Shown one piece after another: positions 26,901 to 34,937 of a stretch of DNA of 45,622 nt. Origin of the DNA: an uncultured Erysipelotrichaceae bacterium (GTDB taxonomy: Bacteria > Bacillota_I > Bacilli_A > Erysipelotrichales > Erysipelotrichaceae). A model generated the notes under the pieces. That model searched no databases, was not told where the DNA came from, and worked only from the letters and a program-made list of their open reading frames with translations. The stretch lies in assembly GCA_937900565.1 (NCBI GenBank), contig CALCFG010000147.1, positions 1-45,622 on the forward strand, written 5' to 3'. The position numbers and the translations under genes were made by a program. How positions within the stretch are numbered: position 1 is the first letter of the stretch; every line of letters begins with the position of its first letter.

Positions 26901-27142
26901 GCAAGCACAATAATTGCTCGATACAACTCATCGCTTAATTCAACGATACCCATAACTTCGATTCTCACATCGCTTACACACCGAACTTCGACTAATTTAA
27001 CCCCATTCGCTTTGTATAATTTTTCACCTTGAGAATAAAAATCCAATTGCTGTAAACGCCGTAGCATCCGGTCTTTATTTTTAAAAATACGTTCACTGTT
27101 TACTTTCGCTGTATCTGCTCTTTCAATTAATTTTCTTTTCAT
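23948..27142 (-). CDS. SNF2-family DEAD/DEAH-box helicase
   Basis: This 1064-residue protein has an N-terminal half of about 590 residues of the bacterial SNF2-associated type. The translocase has motif I DDMGLGKT (near 636), Ia APATLVYNW, II LDEPQYIKN (near 727), III LTGTPIENTLAELWS, IV VLLFSSFTSMLD, V LKAGGTGLNLTAANIV and VI SDRAYRIGQ (near 999). Motif II reads DEPQ where DEAQ is usual. The N-terminus lacks the Cys/His cluster of a SWIM zinc finger that many relatives carry. It is probably a DNA translocase acting on protein-DNA complexes. No restriction or phage-defence partner genes flank it, so a defence role is not indicated. Confidence 0.92.
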   Translation of the reverse strand: MKRKLIERADTAKVNSERIFKNKDRMLRRLQQLDFYSQGEKLYKANGVKLVEVRCVSDVRIEVMGIVELSDELYRAIIVLAYNEYIEDFDYLTTSSDFEGYPDVIILSTLFFIAGNNVKRETLSYTTNSEIDYKQRYETKFYYHQWLHMKASMLNSLPELKLVGEGPFCLTVDINSYDCIAFKIGQVDGKMYRVKSISALLNAIATESNYKIGQNEYVLHLSDFKDTLSLQLYRFLNAFCAIHSVTNLKEIHIMQCLDLLNQFVPSCFKQLGIKVEVKDQLPITVTNFNNHYTLTFDKSYDYIAIHKESIIFEVKRGYVLYLLNEQAINFFDMISSNVNQFPNETKQENLYLIKTSTNNKIYFIDTEALDDADQSYLRVVFDMNDDGYVTYNEQLLNQDKQWVDAYNEQPQIIQQRMVRQFVSPYIKGKDPVLNVGLMDPSKTNVRNFLQHGLEPIKQYGQVLASEDVFNIAKAKRIRRVQTGVSVTNGLLRVDLNEENIQPSEWADILRQYKRKKKYFQLANGQMLDLEANQALDDIMNLMERLDVDIDDINEDGSIEAENFRLLAMENSMNHMDALDIDRASSFDSALKDYIAFAPNNYQVPDKFDPIFRDYQKDGYKWLTYMIESGFNPILADDMGLGKTLQVLALLEQRKSFGKSLIIAPATLVYNWAEEIQKFNVDLDAICVVGTGKQREELYKQDHQLYITSYDYIRKDSEMVSRYKFDLIILDEPQYIKNSTTKNANSVKALDGSHRLALTGTPIENTLAELWSIFDFLMPGYLYSYKTFRRLYEKPIVEQNQDCANELKRLVSPFILRRVKTEVLDELPEKVEIVHTVEFNESDRKVYDAQLKQSAFLIQKMDINNQENRIRILAMLLKLRQICCDLRLVFDNVDHHSAKVDAAFEIIQTTASEGNKVLLFSSFTSMLDLLAQRAQELGIKYHLLTGKDSKEKRKKTIDAFNQDDTPLFLISLKAGGTGLNLTAANIVIHYDPWWNQSATNQASDRAYRIGQEKEVTVYKLVMHDSLEEKIVKLQEMKQALADEFIQSNSGALSQLSKDEILDLFN

Positions 27143-27207
27143 TGTTATATTCTAACTTATTTTTATGATTTAATTTTTAAAAAGCCACAATGTGGCTTGT
27201 TTATCGA

Positions 27208-28587
27208 CTATTTCATAAATGTTTTAATCAGTAAATCGTTTACTTTATTGTATGGACGATACCTTAGTGGCATATCAAACCAGGTGTGTTTATTAACAAT
27301 ACTCTTATAGTGAGAGAATGTTTCAAAACCTACTTTGCCATGGTATCCTCCCATACCACTTTCACCCACACCGCCAAATGGTAAATGAGAACTTGCTAAA
27401 TGTATAATCGTATCATTAATACAACCACCACCAAAGTTAATCCGTTTGGTTACTTTATCCATTACTGCTTTATTTTCAGTAAATAAATACAGTGCCAATG
27501 GATTTGGCAAACTCCTTACTTTTTCAATAACTTCTTCCAAGTCATTAAAAGTTAATATTGGCATAATTGGCCCAAAGATTTCTTCTTGCATTACCGCATC
27601 ATCAAAACTGACATTATCGAGTACCGTAGGCGCAATCTTTAAAGACGATTCATTACCATTACCACCAACTATCACCTTATTTGGATCAATCAATCCCATA
27701 ATCCGATGGTAATGCTTTTCATTAACAATACGTCCATAATCATTTGCATTAAGAATATCACCACCATACTGACGATTAATCTCTTCTTTAACTGCCTTAA
27801 CAAATTCATCGTGAACGTCTTCATGCACCATAACATAATCCGGTGCCACACACGTTTGACCAACATTTAAATATTTACCAAACACTATGCGTCGTGCGGC
27901 TAATTTAATATTTGCTGTTTCATCAATAATAACTGGTGATTTACCACCCAATTCCAAAGTAATGGGTACTAAATGTTCACTGGCGCGACGCATTACCTCT
28001 TTTCCGACACTAACACTACCCGTAAAGAAAATATAATCAAAGTCTTGATCCAATAACGCTTGGTTTTCTTTTCTTCCACCTGTAACTACCGATACTAAAT
28101 GATGATTAAATGCCAAATGACAAATCGTTGCAATGGCCTCACTTGTTGCCGGTGAGTATGCACTTGGTTTAACACACACTGTATTACCTGCTGCTAATGC
28201 ATCAATCAATGGATCCATCGTCAAAAGGAATGGATAATTCCAAGGACTCATTACTAAAACACAACCATAAGGACTTGGACGTCGCATACTATTTGCACTA
28301 AATTGCGCAATCGGAGTATGTACTTTTTTATCTTTAGCAAATGTTTTTAAATGACGAATCATGTAATCACATTCATTTAATACCATTCCTACTTCACACA
28401 TGTACGCTTCACTTTGACCTTTACCTAAATCTTGATATAAGGCCTGATAAATTAAAGGTTGTTGCTTAACAATTACATTACGTAACCTTTTCAAACATTG
28501 AATTCTAAAATCAACATCCAACGTAACACCCGTACTAAAGTATTTCTTTTGATCTTTGATTATTTCGAAAATTTCATCAACTGTCAT
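27208..28587 (-). CDS. Aldehyde dehydrogenase (class-3-like, NAD(P)-dependent)
   Basis: This 459-residue protein has SPWNYPFLLTMDPLIDALAAGN, FTGSVSVGKEV, ELGGKSPVII (Glu near 212), GQTCVAPDYV (catalytic Cys near 245) and EEIFGPIMP. It oxidises aldehydes to acids. The length and motifs are those of the short class-3 group (YwdH/CoxB-like). Its ATG overlaps the end of the alcohol dehydrogenase gene by 11 bases, so the two enzymes are made together and probably convert an alcohol to its acid, or the reverse. Confidence 0.93.
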   Translation of the reverse strand: MTVDEIFEIIKDQKKYFSTGVTLDVDFRIQCLKRLRNVIVKQQPLIYQALYQDLGKGQSEAYMCEVGMVLNECDYMIRHLKTFAKDKKVHTPIAQFSANSMRRPSPYGCVLVMSPWNYPFLLTMDPLIDALAAGNTVCVKPSAYSPATSEAIATICHLAFNHHLVSVVTGGRKENQALLDQDFDYIFFTGSVSVGKEVMRRASEHLVPITLELGGKSPVIIDETANIKLAARRIVFGKYLNVGQTCVAPDYVMVHEDVHDEFVKAVKEEINRQYGGDILNANDYGRIVNEKHYHRIMGLIDPNKVIVGGNGNESSLKIAPTVLDNVSFDDAVMQEEIFGPIMPILTFNDLEEVIEKVRSLPNPLALYLFTENKAVMDKVTKRINFGGGCINDTIIHLASSHLPFGGVGESGMGGYHGKVGFETFSHYKSIVNKHTWFDMPLRYRPYNKVNDLLIKTFMK

Positions 28588-29806
28588 AATTTTCCTCCAT
28601 TACATCATAATAGAATTGTTCCAATTGTTTTGCATTCATATATACCGGCACAGGATACAGTGGATTCGCTTCCTTTGCTGCATTTCTCGCCATCAGCGGG
28701 ATATCTTTTACTTGTATTCCTTTTAATTTGGTTGGAATATCCATGAAAGCATTCAATTGCTCAATCGCTTCAATAAAGCGTTTGGCAGCCTTTGTTTGAC
28801 ACATTGATTCGTCAACTAACCCTGCAGCTAACGCCAATTCACTTAATCGCGGATAGATAGTGCTGCCATAGGCTTTTAATACATGCGGCAACAACACGGC
28901 ATTGGCCAATCCATGGGCAATGCCATATTTACCACCCAATGAATGTGCAACGGCATGGACATAACCAACATACGACACGGTAAACGCGCATCCTGCTAAA
29001 TATGCAGCATCGCTCATATTACCTCTTACAATTAAGTTAGATCCATCATCATAAGCTTGTTTAATATTGGCGAATATCAGTTGCGTTGCTTTCAATGCTT
29101 GCCGACGTGTCTTGGCCGTTGTACTTTTACCAATGTATGCTTCCACCGCATGCGTTAATGCATCCATGCCAGTAGTACTTGTAATATGCTTTGGTAAACT
29201 TGCTGTCATAATAGGATCTAATAAAGCATAATCGGGTATTAACACAAAATCATTGATTGGATATTTATGATGCGTTGTTTCATCTGTAATCACTGCAGCT
29301 AATGTTGTTTCACTACCACTACCAGCCGTTGTTGGTATTGCAATTAATAACGGCAATGGTTTAATTACTTTTAACACACCTTTCATCTGTTGGATCGTTA
29401 AATCAGGACGTGCAATGCTAGCTCCCACAGCTTTGGCACAATCCATACTGCTTCCTCCACCTAAACCAATCAACGCTTGGCAACCATTAACCTCATATAT
29501 CGCTTTTGCTTCTTTAATATTAGCTATGGTAGGATTAGGGATAGTTTGATCATAAACATAATAATCAATATAAGCTTTATCCAATACATCCGTTACTTTT
29601 TTCAATAACCCAGCCTTTACGATTCCTGGATCAGTAACAATCAATACTTTATCTTTATATTCTGTTTTTAAGACATCCGCTAATTGCTGCAGTGAACGCA
29701 ATCGTTTCGGATTACGATATGGCAATATCGGAATTGCTACTTTGAATGATTGTTGATATATACGACTGCCGAATTCTTGTATACTTTTCATAAAAATCAC
29801 CACCAT
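28577..29806 (-). CDS. Iron-containing alcohol dehydrogenase
   Basis: This 409-residue group III dehydrogenase has GLGGGSSMDCAKAVGA (NAD(P) binding) and IPTTAGSGSETT. Metal ligands are Asp and His in MDALTHAVEAY, plus the histidines of YVHAVAHSLGGKYGIAHGLANAVLLPHVL. It reduces aldehydes or oxidises primary alcohols or diols. The substrate is not predictable. It is first in a two-gene operon with the aldehyde dehydrogenase. Confidence 0.94.
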   Translation of the reverse strand: MVVIFMKSIQEFGSRIYQQSFKVAIPILPYRNPKRLRSLQQLADVLKTEYKDKVLIVTDPGIVKAGLLKKVTDVLDKAYIDYYVYDQTIPNPTIANIKEAKAIYEVNGCQALIGLGGGSSMDCAKAVGASIARPDLTIQQMKGVLKVIKPLPLLIAIPTTAGSGSETTLAAVITDETTHHKYPINDFVLIPDYALLDPIMTASLPKHITSTTGMDALTHAVEAYIGKSTTAKTRRQALKATQLIFANIKQAYDDGSNLIVRGNMSDAAYLAGCAFTVSYVGYVHAVAHSLGGKYGIAHGLANAVLLPHVLKAYGSTIYPRLSELALAAGLVDESMCQTKAAKRFIEAIEQLNAFMDIPTKLKGIQVKDIPLMARNAAKEANPLYPVPVYMNAKQLEQFYYDVMEENYDS

Positions 29807-29917
29807 TTGTTAAATCGTTAAATTACTTTAACTATATCACTGAATTTGCGCAAAATTGTGTAATTTTAACTTTTTATTACATCGACATTTCAGTAATCGA
29901 ATAGTAGTTAGTTCAAT

Positions 29918-29972
29918 AATAAAAAGGCTGTAACAAAAGTAATTATCTACTCACTGTTTCAGCTCTTTTATT
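29918..29972 (-). terminator. Probable terminator of the CCA-adding enzyme gene
   Basis: The long imperfect arms AATAAAAGAGCTGAAACA and TGTTACAGCCTTTTTATT (15 of 18 pairs) lie just after the stop at 29979. T-rich sequence follows on the minus strand. Confidence 0.55.
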
Positions 29973-29978
29973 AAAACC

Positions 29979-31172
29979 TTATGCATTCATATACTTTTTA
30001 TATTCAATGCGATGATCTTTTATATATTGCAATAATGCATCTTTATTATTTTTTACTTGGTTGGTATATAAAGCTTCCAATAAGAATTGATAAGTCTTTT
30101 TAAACTCATGAGGTGCAATATTTATTTTTTTCATATCACTAGTTGAACATTTAATTTGCTTTTGAGTTAACACAATATCCATACGTTGCAGATGATCCAC
30201 TTCATCCACTAAATCAATTCCATAATAATTGGATAAATCGACTAAGATATCTTGTGAATAATATTTAGCCGCTAAACGTTTTTTAAAGATAATATCTATA
30301 TTTTTATCTTCTAAAATAAATGGTTTTAAATCATTCACGCTATTGGCAAATTGTGCACTATATCCAAATCTCGTTAATATAAATTTAATATAATCATTAC
30401 TTTTATCTTTCCATTGATATGCATAGAAGAAGACTTCATTACTTGCATCAAGTGGCATACTCGTTAATGGTACTTCTTGCCCAAAATATGTGGATAATAC
30501 CTTTTGGTATAAATTAATATAGCGATTATATCCTGGATACAATCCAAATCCTTTCAATTCTTGATGCAAGCGATACGCAGATAAACTGCGTATCCCATCA
30601 AGATCATTCACGATTGCATGATTTACATTATCGCTTAAATTGAAATTTAAGCGATTTGCAAACCGTAATGCACGAAGTATGCGAAGATAATCTTGTTGAA
30701 AGCTTGTATTTGCATCAATAACCGTATCAATTAATTGATGGTGTAAATCATGCAATCCATGACATGGATCAATGACATTACCATCAATATCACAATAAAG
30801 GGCATTAATCGTAAAATCGCGACGGATGAAGTCTTCTTCTATGCGATTAACGTATTCAATATGGCTTGGATATCTTCCATTACTTTCATTACTATCTCTA
30901 CGTAAGCGCGTTATTTGAATGGAATAATTATCATGGGTAAAACTTATTGCACCATAGTTCATGGCTTGTTTATTTAATTTATAGTCAGCATAGATTTGTA
31001 TCAATTGCTCCAAAGGTGCATTAGTACAAAAATCTACATCATAACTTGCATGACCTAAAAGGGCGTCACGAACATATCCACCGACAATATAAATTAAATA
31101 GCCTGCATCAATAACAGGTCGCATGAGAGAACTTATGGTTATATTTAATTGAATTGTTACTTGTTTTTGCAT
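29979..31172 (-). CDS. cca: CCA tRNA nucleotidyltransferase
   Basis: This 397-residue class II nucleotidyltransferase has YIVGGYVRDALLGHASYDVDF (Gly loop plus DxD), TRLRRDSNESNGRYPSH, EEDFIRRDFTINALYCD and the RNA-binding FLRILRALRFANRLNFNLS. It repairs or builds the 3' CCA of tRNA. Alternatives such as a poly(A) polymerase are less likely in a Gram-positive. It is divergent from ispF. Confidence 0.92.
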   Translation of the reverse strand: MQKQVTIQLNITISSLMRPVIDAGYLIYIVGGYVRDALLGHASYDVDFCTNAPLEQLIQIYADYKLNKQAMNYGAISFTHDNYSIQITRLRRDSNESNGRYPSHIEYVNRIEEDFIRRDFTINALYCDIDGNVIDPCHGLHDLHHQLIDTVIDANTSFQQDYLRILRALRFANRLNFNLSDNVNHAIVNDLDGIRSLSAYRLHQELKGFGLYPGYNRYINLYQKVLSTYFGQEVPLTSMPLDASNEVFFYAYQWKDKSNDYIKFILTRFGYSAQFANSVNDLKPFILEDKNIDIIFKKRLAAKYYSQDILVDLSNYYGIDLVDEVDHLQRMDIVLTQKQIKCSTSDMKKINIAPHEFKKTYQFLLEALYTNQVKNNKDALLQYIKDHRIEYKKYMNA

Positions 31173-31285
31173 ACTAGTATTTTACATTATTTTGTTATAG
31201 AATCATTAAAAGTTAATTATTCGCATTGAATATTTATTATTAACACGACAGAGCGTGTAAAATATTACTATAGGAAGTATAGATT

Positions 31286-31759
31286 ATGCGTATAGGACAA
31301 TCAATTGATATTCATCAACTAACTCAAGGAGATTATATTACTTTAGGTGGGGTTCAAATCCCATGCGAGTTTGCATTAGTGGCCCATAGTGATGGGGATG
31401 CGTTAATCCATGCCATTGCAGAAAGTATTTTAGGTGCATTAGCTTTAAAAGATTTAGGGACTCATTTCCCGGATACTGACCCAAAATATAAAGGAGCAGA
31501 TTCTCTAACGCTATTGGCTCATGTTGTGGAGTTAATGGAAGAAAGAAATTATTGCATTGGTAACATCGATTCATTAATCTTAATCGAAAAACCGAAAATG
31601 GCACCCCATTTGGATGCCATGAAAGCTAATATTTCACGGGTATGCCATTGCAACTTAGACCAAGTTAATGTTAAAGCAACACGCGGTGAAAAACTTGGGT
31701 TTGTTGGTAAGAGTGAAGGTGTCGTTGCAACGGCAGTGGTATTACTCAATGAAAAATAA
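31286..31759 (+). CDS. ispF: 2-C-methyl-D-erythritol 2,4-cyclodiphosphate synthase
   Basis: This 157-residue protein is the standard length. Metal ligands Asp8 and His10 lie in RIGQSIDIHQL (usually GYDVH). HSDGDAL, HFPDTDPKYKGADS and KATRGEKLGFVGKSEGVVATAV are present. It makes MEcPP in the MEP isoprenoid pathway. It stands alone here, without ispD, although the MEP pathway must be complete elsewhere. The next gene starts inside its last codons. Confidence 0.96.
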   Translation: MRIGQSIDIHQLTQGDYITLGGVQIPCEFALVAHSDGDALIHAIAESILGALALKDLGTHFPDTDPKYKGADSLTLLAHVVELMEERNYCIGNIDSLILIEKPKMAPHLDAMKANISRVCHCNLDQVNVKATRGEKLGFVGKSEGVVATAVVLLNEK

Positions 31760-32966
31760 ATTATTTCAAACTACGGATGAAATGAAAGTTATCCGCGATC
31801 CCATTCATGGTTACATTCATATCGAACATCAAATTATATTTGATTTAATAACCACACCTACGTTTCAACGCTTAAAAAGAATTAAACAATTAGGTGCTAC
31901 TAGCATTGTATATCCAACAGCAGAACATACACGATTTTCTCATTCATTAGGTGTGTATGAAATTACCCGACGAATGGTTAATGAAAATACATCCATTGCC
32001 AATGCATTAACTGAAGAAGAAAAACTTTTTGTAATGATTGCCGCCTTATGCCATGATATTGGACATGGTTGTTTTTCTCATGTATTTGAACGAATAACGT
32101 CAATTAATCATGAACAAGTCACACAAATGATCTTAACGCATAACAATGATATTCATAACGTATTGGAAAATTATCAAAAAGGATTGGGTGCAATCATTGC
32201 ATCAATTATTAATCATAAATACCCAAAGAAATGTTGTTGGCAACTAATTTCAAGCCAGTTAGATGCGGATCGTATGGATTATCTATTACGGGATGCTTAC
32301 TTTACTGGCACTAAATATGGTGAGTTCGATCTAGAAAGAATATTACGAACCTTACGTATTGTAAATAATGAATTAGTCGTTAAACAAAGTGGTATTTATG
32401 CAGTGGAAGACTATTTAATGGCACGTTTTCATATGTTTTGGCAAGTTTATTATCATGTCAATGTAAGGATTTATGAACAAATATTAATTGCTTTATCCAA
32501 TCGTATCGAATTACTAGCTAAAAATAGTACGAACCAATTTCATCAATTGGATAAACTCATTCACGCAAAAACCATTAATTTAAATCTTTACTTAGCTTTT
32601 GATGATGCGACAATGAGTGAATTGTACAAATCATTAAGCTTGCATGAAGATCCTATTATCGCCGATTTATCATCACGCTTACTCAATCGTAATCTTTTTA
32701 AAGAATATCCTTACAGTGAATCCATGAAGCAAGAATTAATTCACCAGTGTAATGCACATCATTTAGACCCTACTTACTATGTATTGGAAGATAATGAAAC
32801 ATTTAATGCAACCCAACCTTACCATTCCACTGGTAAACAAAAGATAAATATCTTAATGCGTGATCAATCGATCTTAGAATTTACCCAAGCTTCAGCAATT
32901 ATGAAGTCATTATCGCAAGCTCATGAACAGGGAGTCTCTTATCTATTTGCCCCCAGATTTAAATAA
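31749..32966 (+). CDS. HD-domain phosphohydrolase (YwfO-like)
   Basis: This 405-residue protein opens with VIRDPIHGYIHIEHQIIFDLITTPTFQRL and HTRFSHSLGVYEI. The HD metal motif CHDIGHG and the final Asp in QLDADRMDYLLRDAYFTG follow. This is the dGTPase-like HD family, whose Gram-positive members (such as YwfO) hydrolyse dNTPs. The frame is open from 31668, but the ATG at 31749, overlapping the ispF stop by 11 bases, aligns with the family start and indicates translational coupling. Confidence 0.9.
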   Translation: MKNKLFQTTDEMKVIRDPIHGYIHIEHQIIFDLITTPTFQRLKRIKQLGATSIVYPTAEHTRFSHSLGVYEITRRMVNENTSIANALTEEEKLFVMIAALCHDIGHGCFSHVFERITSINHEQVTQMILTHNNDIHNVLENYQKGLGAIIASIINHKYPKKCCWQLISSQLDADRMDYLLRDAYFTGTKYGEFDLERILRTLRIVNNELVVKQSGIYAVEDYLMARFHMFWQVYYHVNVRIYEQILIALSNRIELLAKNSTNQFHQLDKLIHAKTINLNLYLAFDDATMSELYKSLSLHEDPIIADLSSRLLNRNLFKEYPYSESMKQELIHQCNAHHLDPTYYVLEDNETFNATQPYHSTGKQKINILMRDQSILEFTQASAIMKSLSQAHEQGVSYLFAPRFK

Positions 32967-32978
32967 TCAATAAACATT

Positions 32979-33019
32979 AAAGTACCTTTTTCTAAACGTT
33001 AATAGATTGGTACTTTTTC
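32979..33019 (+). terminator. Terminator of the ispF-HD operon
   Basis: The 8-base-pair arms AAAGTACC and GGTACTTT enclose a 22-base loop with an inner 4-pair stem, and a T-run follows. Confidence 0.7.
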
Positions 33020-33071
33020 TATTTTTAAACAATGAAATATTCTCATCCTATTTATCCCTATCATTTTTTTA

Positions 33072-33099
33072 TTGACACTGTATTGTTTTAGTGTAAACT
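33072..33099 (+). promoter_or_regulatory. Strong promoter of the ywiB-rpoE operon, possibly leaderless
   Basis: A perfect TTGACA (33072-33077) and TAAACT (33094-33099) are 16 bases apart. The -10 ends only 7 bases before the ATG at 33107, so transcription would start at or next to the ATG and there is no Shine-Dalgarno. Confidence 0.6.
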
Positions 33100-33106
33100 A
33101 AGCGTC

Positions 33107-33487
33107 ATGGAATTAAAGAATCTAGTCCAAATTGAAGTGAATTCTCATGATTTAATTGAAAATACAAAGGCGTTAATATACAAAGGAAATGCCACATTAT
33201 CCAATAATCAATTAGATTTCATGATGAACGAACAGTCTTATCAATTTACTAAAATAGGTGCTCATTACATCACATTGAATCACCATGGTGAAATGGAATA
33301 TGCATTGGATTTAAAACCCAATACAAGTTTTGAATCAAACTTGGTTGTCAGTGGTTATGAAGTACCCATTGAATGCAAATGCAAAAAATTAGTCTTACAT
33401 GATGATATTTGGGAAATCGAATACCAAATATTCCAAATGGATTCTTTGTTATTTCACAATCATTTAACAATTCATTTTAATAAATAG
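33107..33487 (+). CDS. YwiB-like (DUF1934-type) beta-barrel protein
   Basis: This 126-residue protein is predicted all-beta. HHGEMEYALDLKP and WEIEYQIFQMDSLLFHNHLTIHF are in the position of the GxMxxEV...I.Y.L...G..L..N.L.I motifs of the YwiB family. YwiB lies near rpoE in Bacillus, which supports the call. The function of the family is unknown. The start is odd: no ribosome site and a promoter abutting the ATG, so a leaderless mRNA is likely. The rpoE start follows 13 bases after its stop. Confidence 0.65.
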   Translation: MELKNLVQIEVNSHDLIENTKALIYKGNATLSNNQLDFMMNEQSYQFTKIGAHYITLNHHGEMEYALDLKPNTSFESNLVVSGYEVPIECKCKKLVLHDDIWEIEYQIFQMDSLLFHNHLTIHFNK

Positions 33488-33499
33488 TTGGAGGTTTAT

Positions 33500-33871
33500 A
33501 TGTCACAAATCAATGCTATCGATTTAGCGTATCACATTCTTGAAGAAAATAATGGCCCACAATCTTTTTTAAGCTTATGGAACAATATTGTTGAACAATT
33601 AGGTTATGATGAAAAAATTGCCAAATCAAAAAAAGTTAAATTGTATTCTGCCATGATGCTTGATCCTCGCTTCGTTTCATTAAAAGAAAACATGTGGGAT
33701 GTAGCAGAACGTGTAAAATTTGAACAAAAACATATCGATACCAGTGAAATCGAACTTGATGATGAAGACGAAGAAATCGAAGATGATGATTTAATCGTAG
33801 AGTCCGATGAAACAGATTATGATAATCCAAATCGTAATAAACGTAACGAAGACGACGATGATTTAATCTAA
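33500..33871 (+). CDS. rpoE: RNA polymerase delta subunit
   Basis: This 123-residue protein has an N-terminal folded domain (about 1-70, AIDLAYHILEENNGPQSFLSLWNNI, KVKLYSAMMLDPRFVSLKENMWDVAERV). An acidic unstructured tail (EIELDDEDEEIEDDDL...EDDDDLI) follows. This is the unmistakable RpoE layout. It increases promoter selectivity and RNA polymerase recycling. ATG 33500 with GGAGG at 33491-33495 is preferred to TTG 33488, which lies inside the ribosome site. Confidence 0.95.
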   Translation: MSQINAIDLAYHILEENNGPQSFLSLWNNIVEQLGYDEKIAKSKKVKLYSAMMLDPRFVSLKENMWDVAERVKFEQKHIDTSEIELDDEDEEIEDDDLIVESDETDYDNPNRNKRNEDDDDLI

Positions 33872-33911
33872 CAAAAATGCCTTGGAATTAATCTTAATTC
33901 CAAGGCATTTT
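33872..33911 (+). terminator. Strong terminator of the rpoE operon
   Basis: An approximately 17-18-base-pair perfect stem (AAAAATGCCTTGGAATT and its complement) begins directly after the rpoE stop. Its right arm ends in a T-run. Confidence 0.9.
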
Positions 33912-33956
33912 TATTTATTCAAGTACCTTCAATCATCTAATATCAATGATTGGAAC

Positions 33957-34315
33957 GTAAGCGTCAATAATTAACCATATTTACATCTATTTATTGATAA
34001 TAAATTCGCAGGTTAACAATAATGGCTATAAGATTGACAGATGAAGAATGGTTAAAAACAATACACGAGGCAGATTCATTTGAAGATACTCTTAAAGAAT
34101 TTTGCAGTTTGAAAGGAATTAATGATAAAACGTTTTACTCAAAACGAAAATTATTACATCAAGAAATTGGAAATGGTGAAATTGGTATCAGACCGTAAAA
34201 GTAATTAACAAAGATAATAATGCAAAGAATAATACATCTGTAACAGTGAATGGAAACATATTAACATTTGCTAATGATATTAATATCGATGCTTTACAAT
34301 CAATAATTATGGGCA
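33957..34315 (+). mobile_element. Left end of an IS66-family element (truncated)
   Basis: GTAAGCGTC at 33957-33965 matches the start of the terminal inverted repeats of IS66-family elements. About 65 bases further begins a frameshifted tnpA. No tnpB, tnpC or right inverted repeat follows; the sequence instead runs into the terminator of the next gene. This is therefore a deletion derivative. The family is assigned from recalled end and protein motifs. Confidence 0.6.
34022..34315 (+). pseudogene. tnpA: IS66-type accessory protein TnpA, frameshifted
   Basis: ATG 34022 opens MAIRLTDEEWLKTIHEADSF, continuing into TLKEFCSLKGINDKTFYSKRKLL. This is the helix-turn-helix of IS66 TnpA (W..I......S...FC...GIS..TFY.W). 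It stops at TAA 34196. From the same point, in the -1 frame (GTA at 34195), the sequence continues VKVINKDNNAKNNTSVTVNGNILTF then INIDALQSII, which is the C-terminal half of TnpA. One lost base explains the break. An intact protein would be about 100 residues. Confidence 0.65.
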
Positions 34316-34343
34316 AAAAAAGTGCAGCCTTGCGACCGCACTT
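34315..34343 (-). terminator. Terminator of the FMN-binding lipoprotein gene
   Basis: On the minus strand a 10-base-pair stem with two wobble pairs (34334-34343 with 34320-34329) closes on a GCAA loop. Seven Ts follow. It overlaps the end of the IS66 remnant. Confidence 0.85.
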
Positions 34344-34361
34344 AATTAAGTTTAATTAAAA

Positions 34362-34811
34362 CTATTTAGCTAAAGCAGCATCGATAGCAGCATTTACTGC
34401 ATCACTAGTTACAGTTGCACCAGAAACAACTTCGATGTGTCCTTGGTTAGCAACGATTTCTTCTTTAGCAGCTTCGATAACTGGTGATCCTAAACCTTCA
34501 GTTTCGCCTTCACCAACAACTTCAGCAGCAGTGATTTTACCACCTTCGATTGTTAATTTAACGCTAACTTCACCCATACCAGTTGCTGTACCTTCATAAG
34601 TACCATCTTCAACAGCACTTAAATCTAAAGTAGCTGTTTCAGCATCAGCTTCAGCTGTAGGTGCTACAGTTTCTACTGGAGCTTCAGTTGTAACTGCTGT
34701 TTCTACTGGAGCTGCGCTAGCTGCTGGAGTTTCAGTAGTTGTTGTATTACCACCGTTAGAGCATCCTGCTAATAAAGCAACAGCTGCCAATGTAGTTAAT
34801 AATTTTTTCAT
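34362..34811 (-). CDS. FMN-binding-domain lipoprotein
   Basis: This 149-residue protein has a lipoprotein signal (LLAGC, Cys17). A Thr/Ala/Glu/Pro-rich linker follows (about 20-62), then an FMN_bind domain (DGTYEGTATGMGEVSVKLTIEGGKI, ending in VVSGATVTSDAV). SGATVTS matches the motif to which ApbE attaches FMN through phosphoester linkage on Thr. Such proteins carry electrons at the outer face of the membrane, for example in extracellular electron transfer or fumarate/urocanate respiration. No ApbE or reductase partner is in the window. Codon use is regular and GCA/GCT/ACT-rich, as in a highly expressed gene. It is monocistronic. Confidence 0.88.
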   Translation of the reverse strand: MKKLLTTLAAVALLAGCSNGGNTTTTETPAASAAPVETAVTTEAPVETVAPTAEADAETATLDLSAVEDGTYEGTATGMGEVSVKLTIEGGKITAAEVVGEGETEGLGSPVIEAAKEEIVANQGHIEVVSGATVTSDAVNAAIDAALAK

Positions 34812-34853
34812 TTTAATTTCTCCTTGTTAACTGGATAATTCATATCCATGCGT

Positions 34854-34883
34854 ATACTATAAATGCTTTTTTTTAGAATGCAA
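34854..34883 (-). promoter_or_regulatory. Promoter of the FMN-binding lipoprotein gene
   Basis: TTGCAT (34878-34883) and TAGTAT (34854-34859) are 18 bases apart; alternatively TATAGT (34856-34861) lies at 16. An AAGGAG ribosome site precedes the ATG at 34811. Confidence 0.5.
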
Positions 34884-34937
34884 GATAATTATTAATTTCA
34901 CGAAAATTTCACATTATTCAGAAATCTTACGCATAAA

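Noticed and set aside
22716..27142. TelA plus SNF2 helicase as an anti-phage defence island
   Set aside because: Both are common housekeeping-type neighbours; no nuclease, methylase or other defence partner is present.
34195..34359. Extension of the IS66 TnpA second frame to 34359
   Set aside because: The last dozen residues are encoded by the terminator of the convergent gene and so are not part of the original protein.
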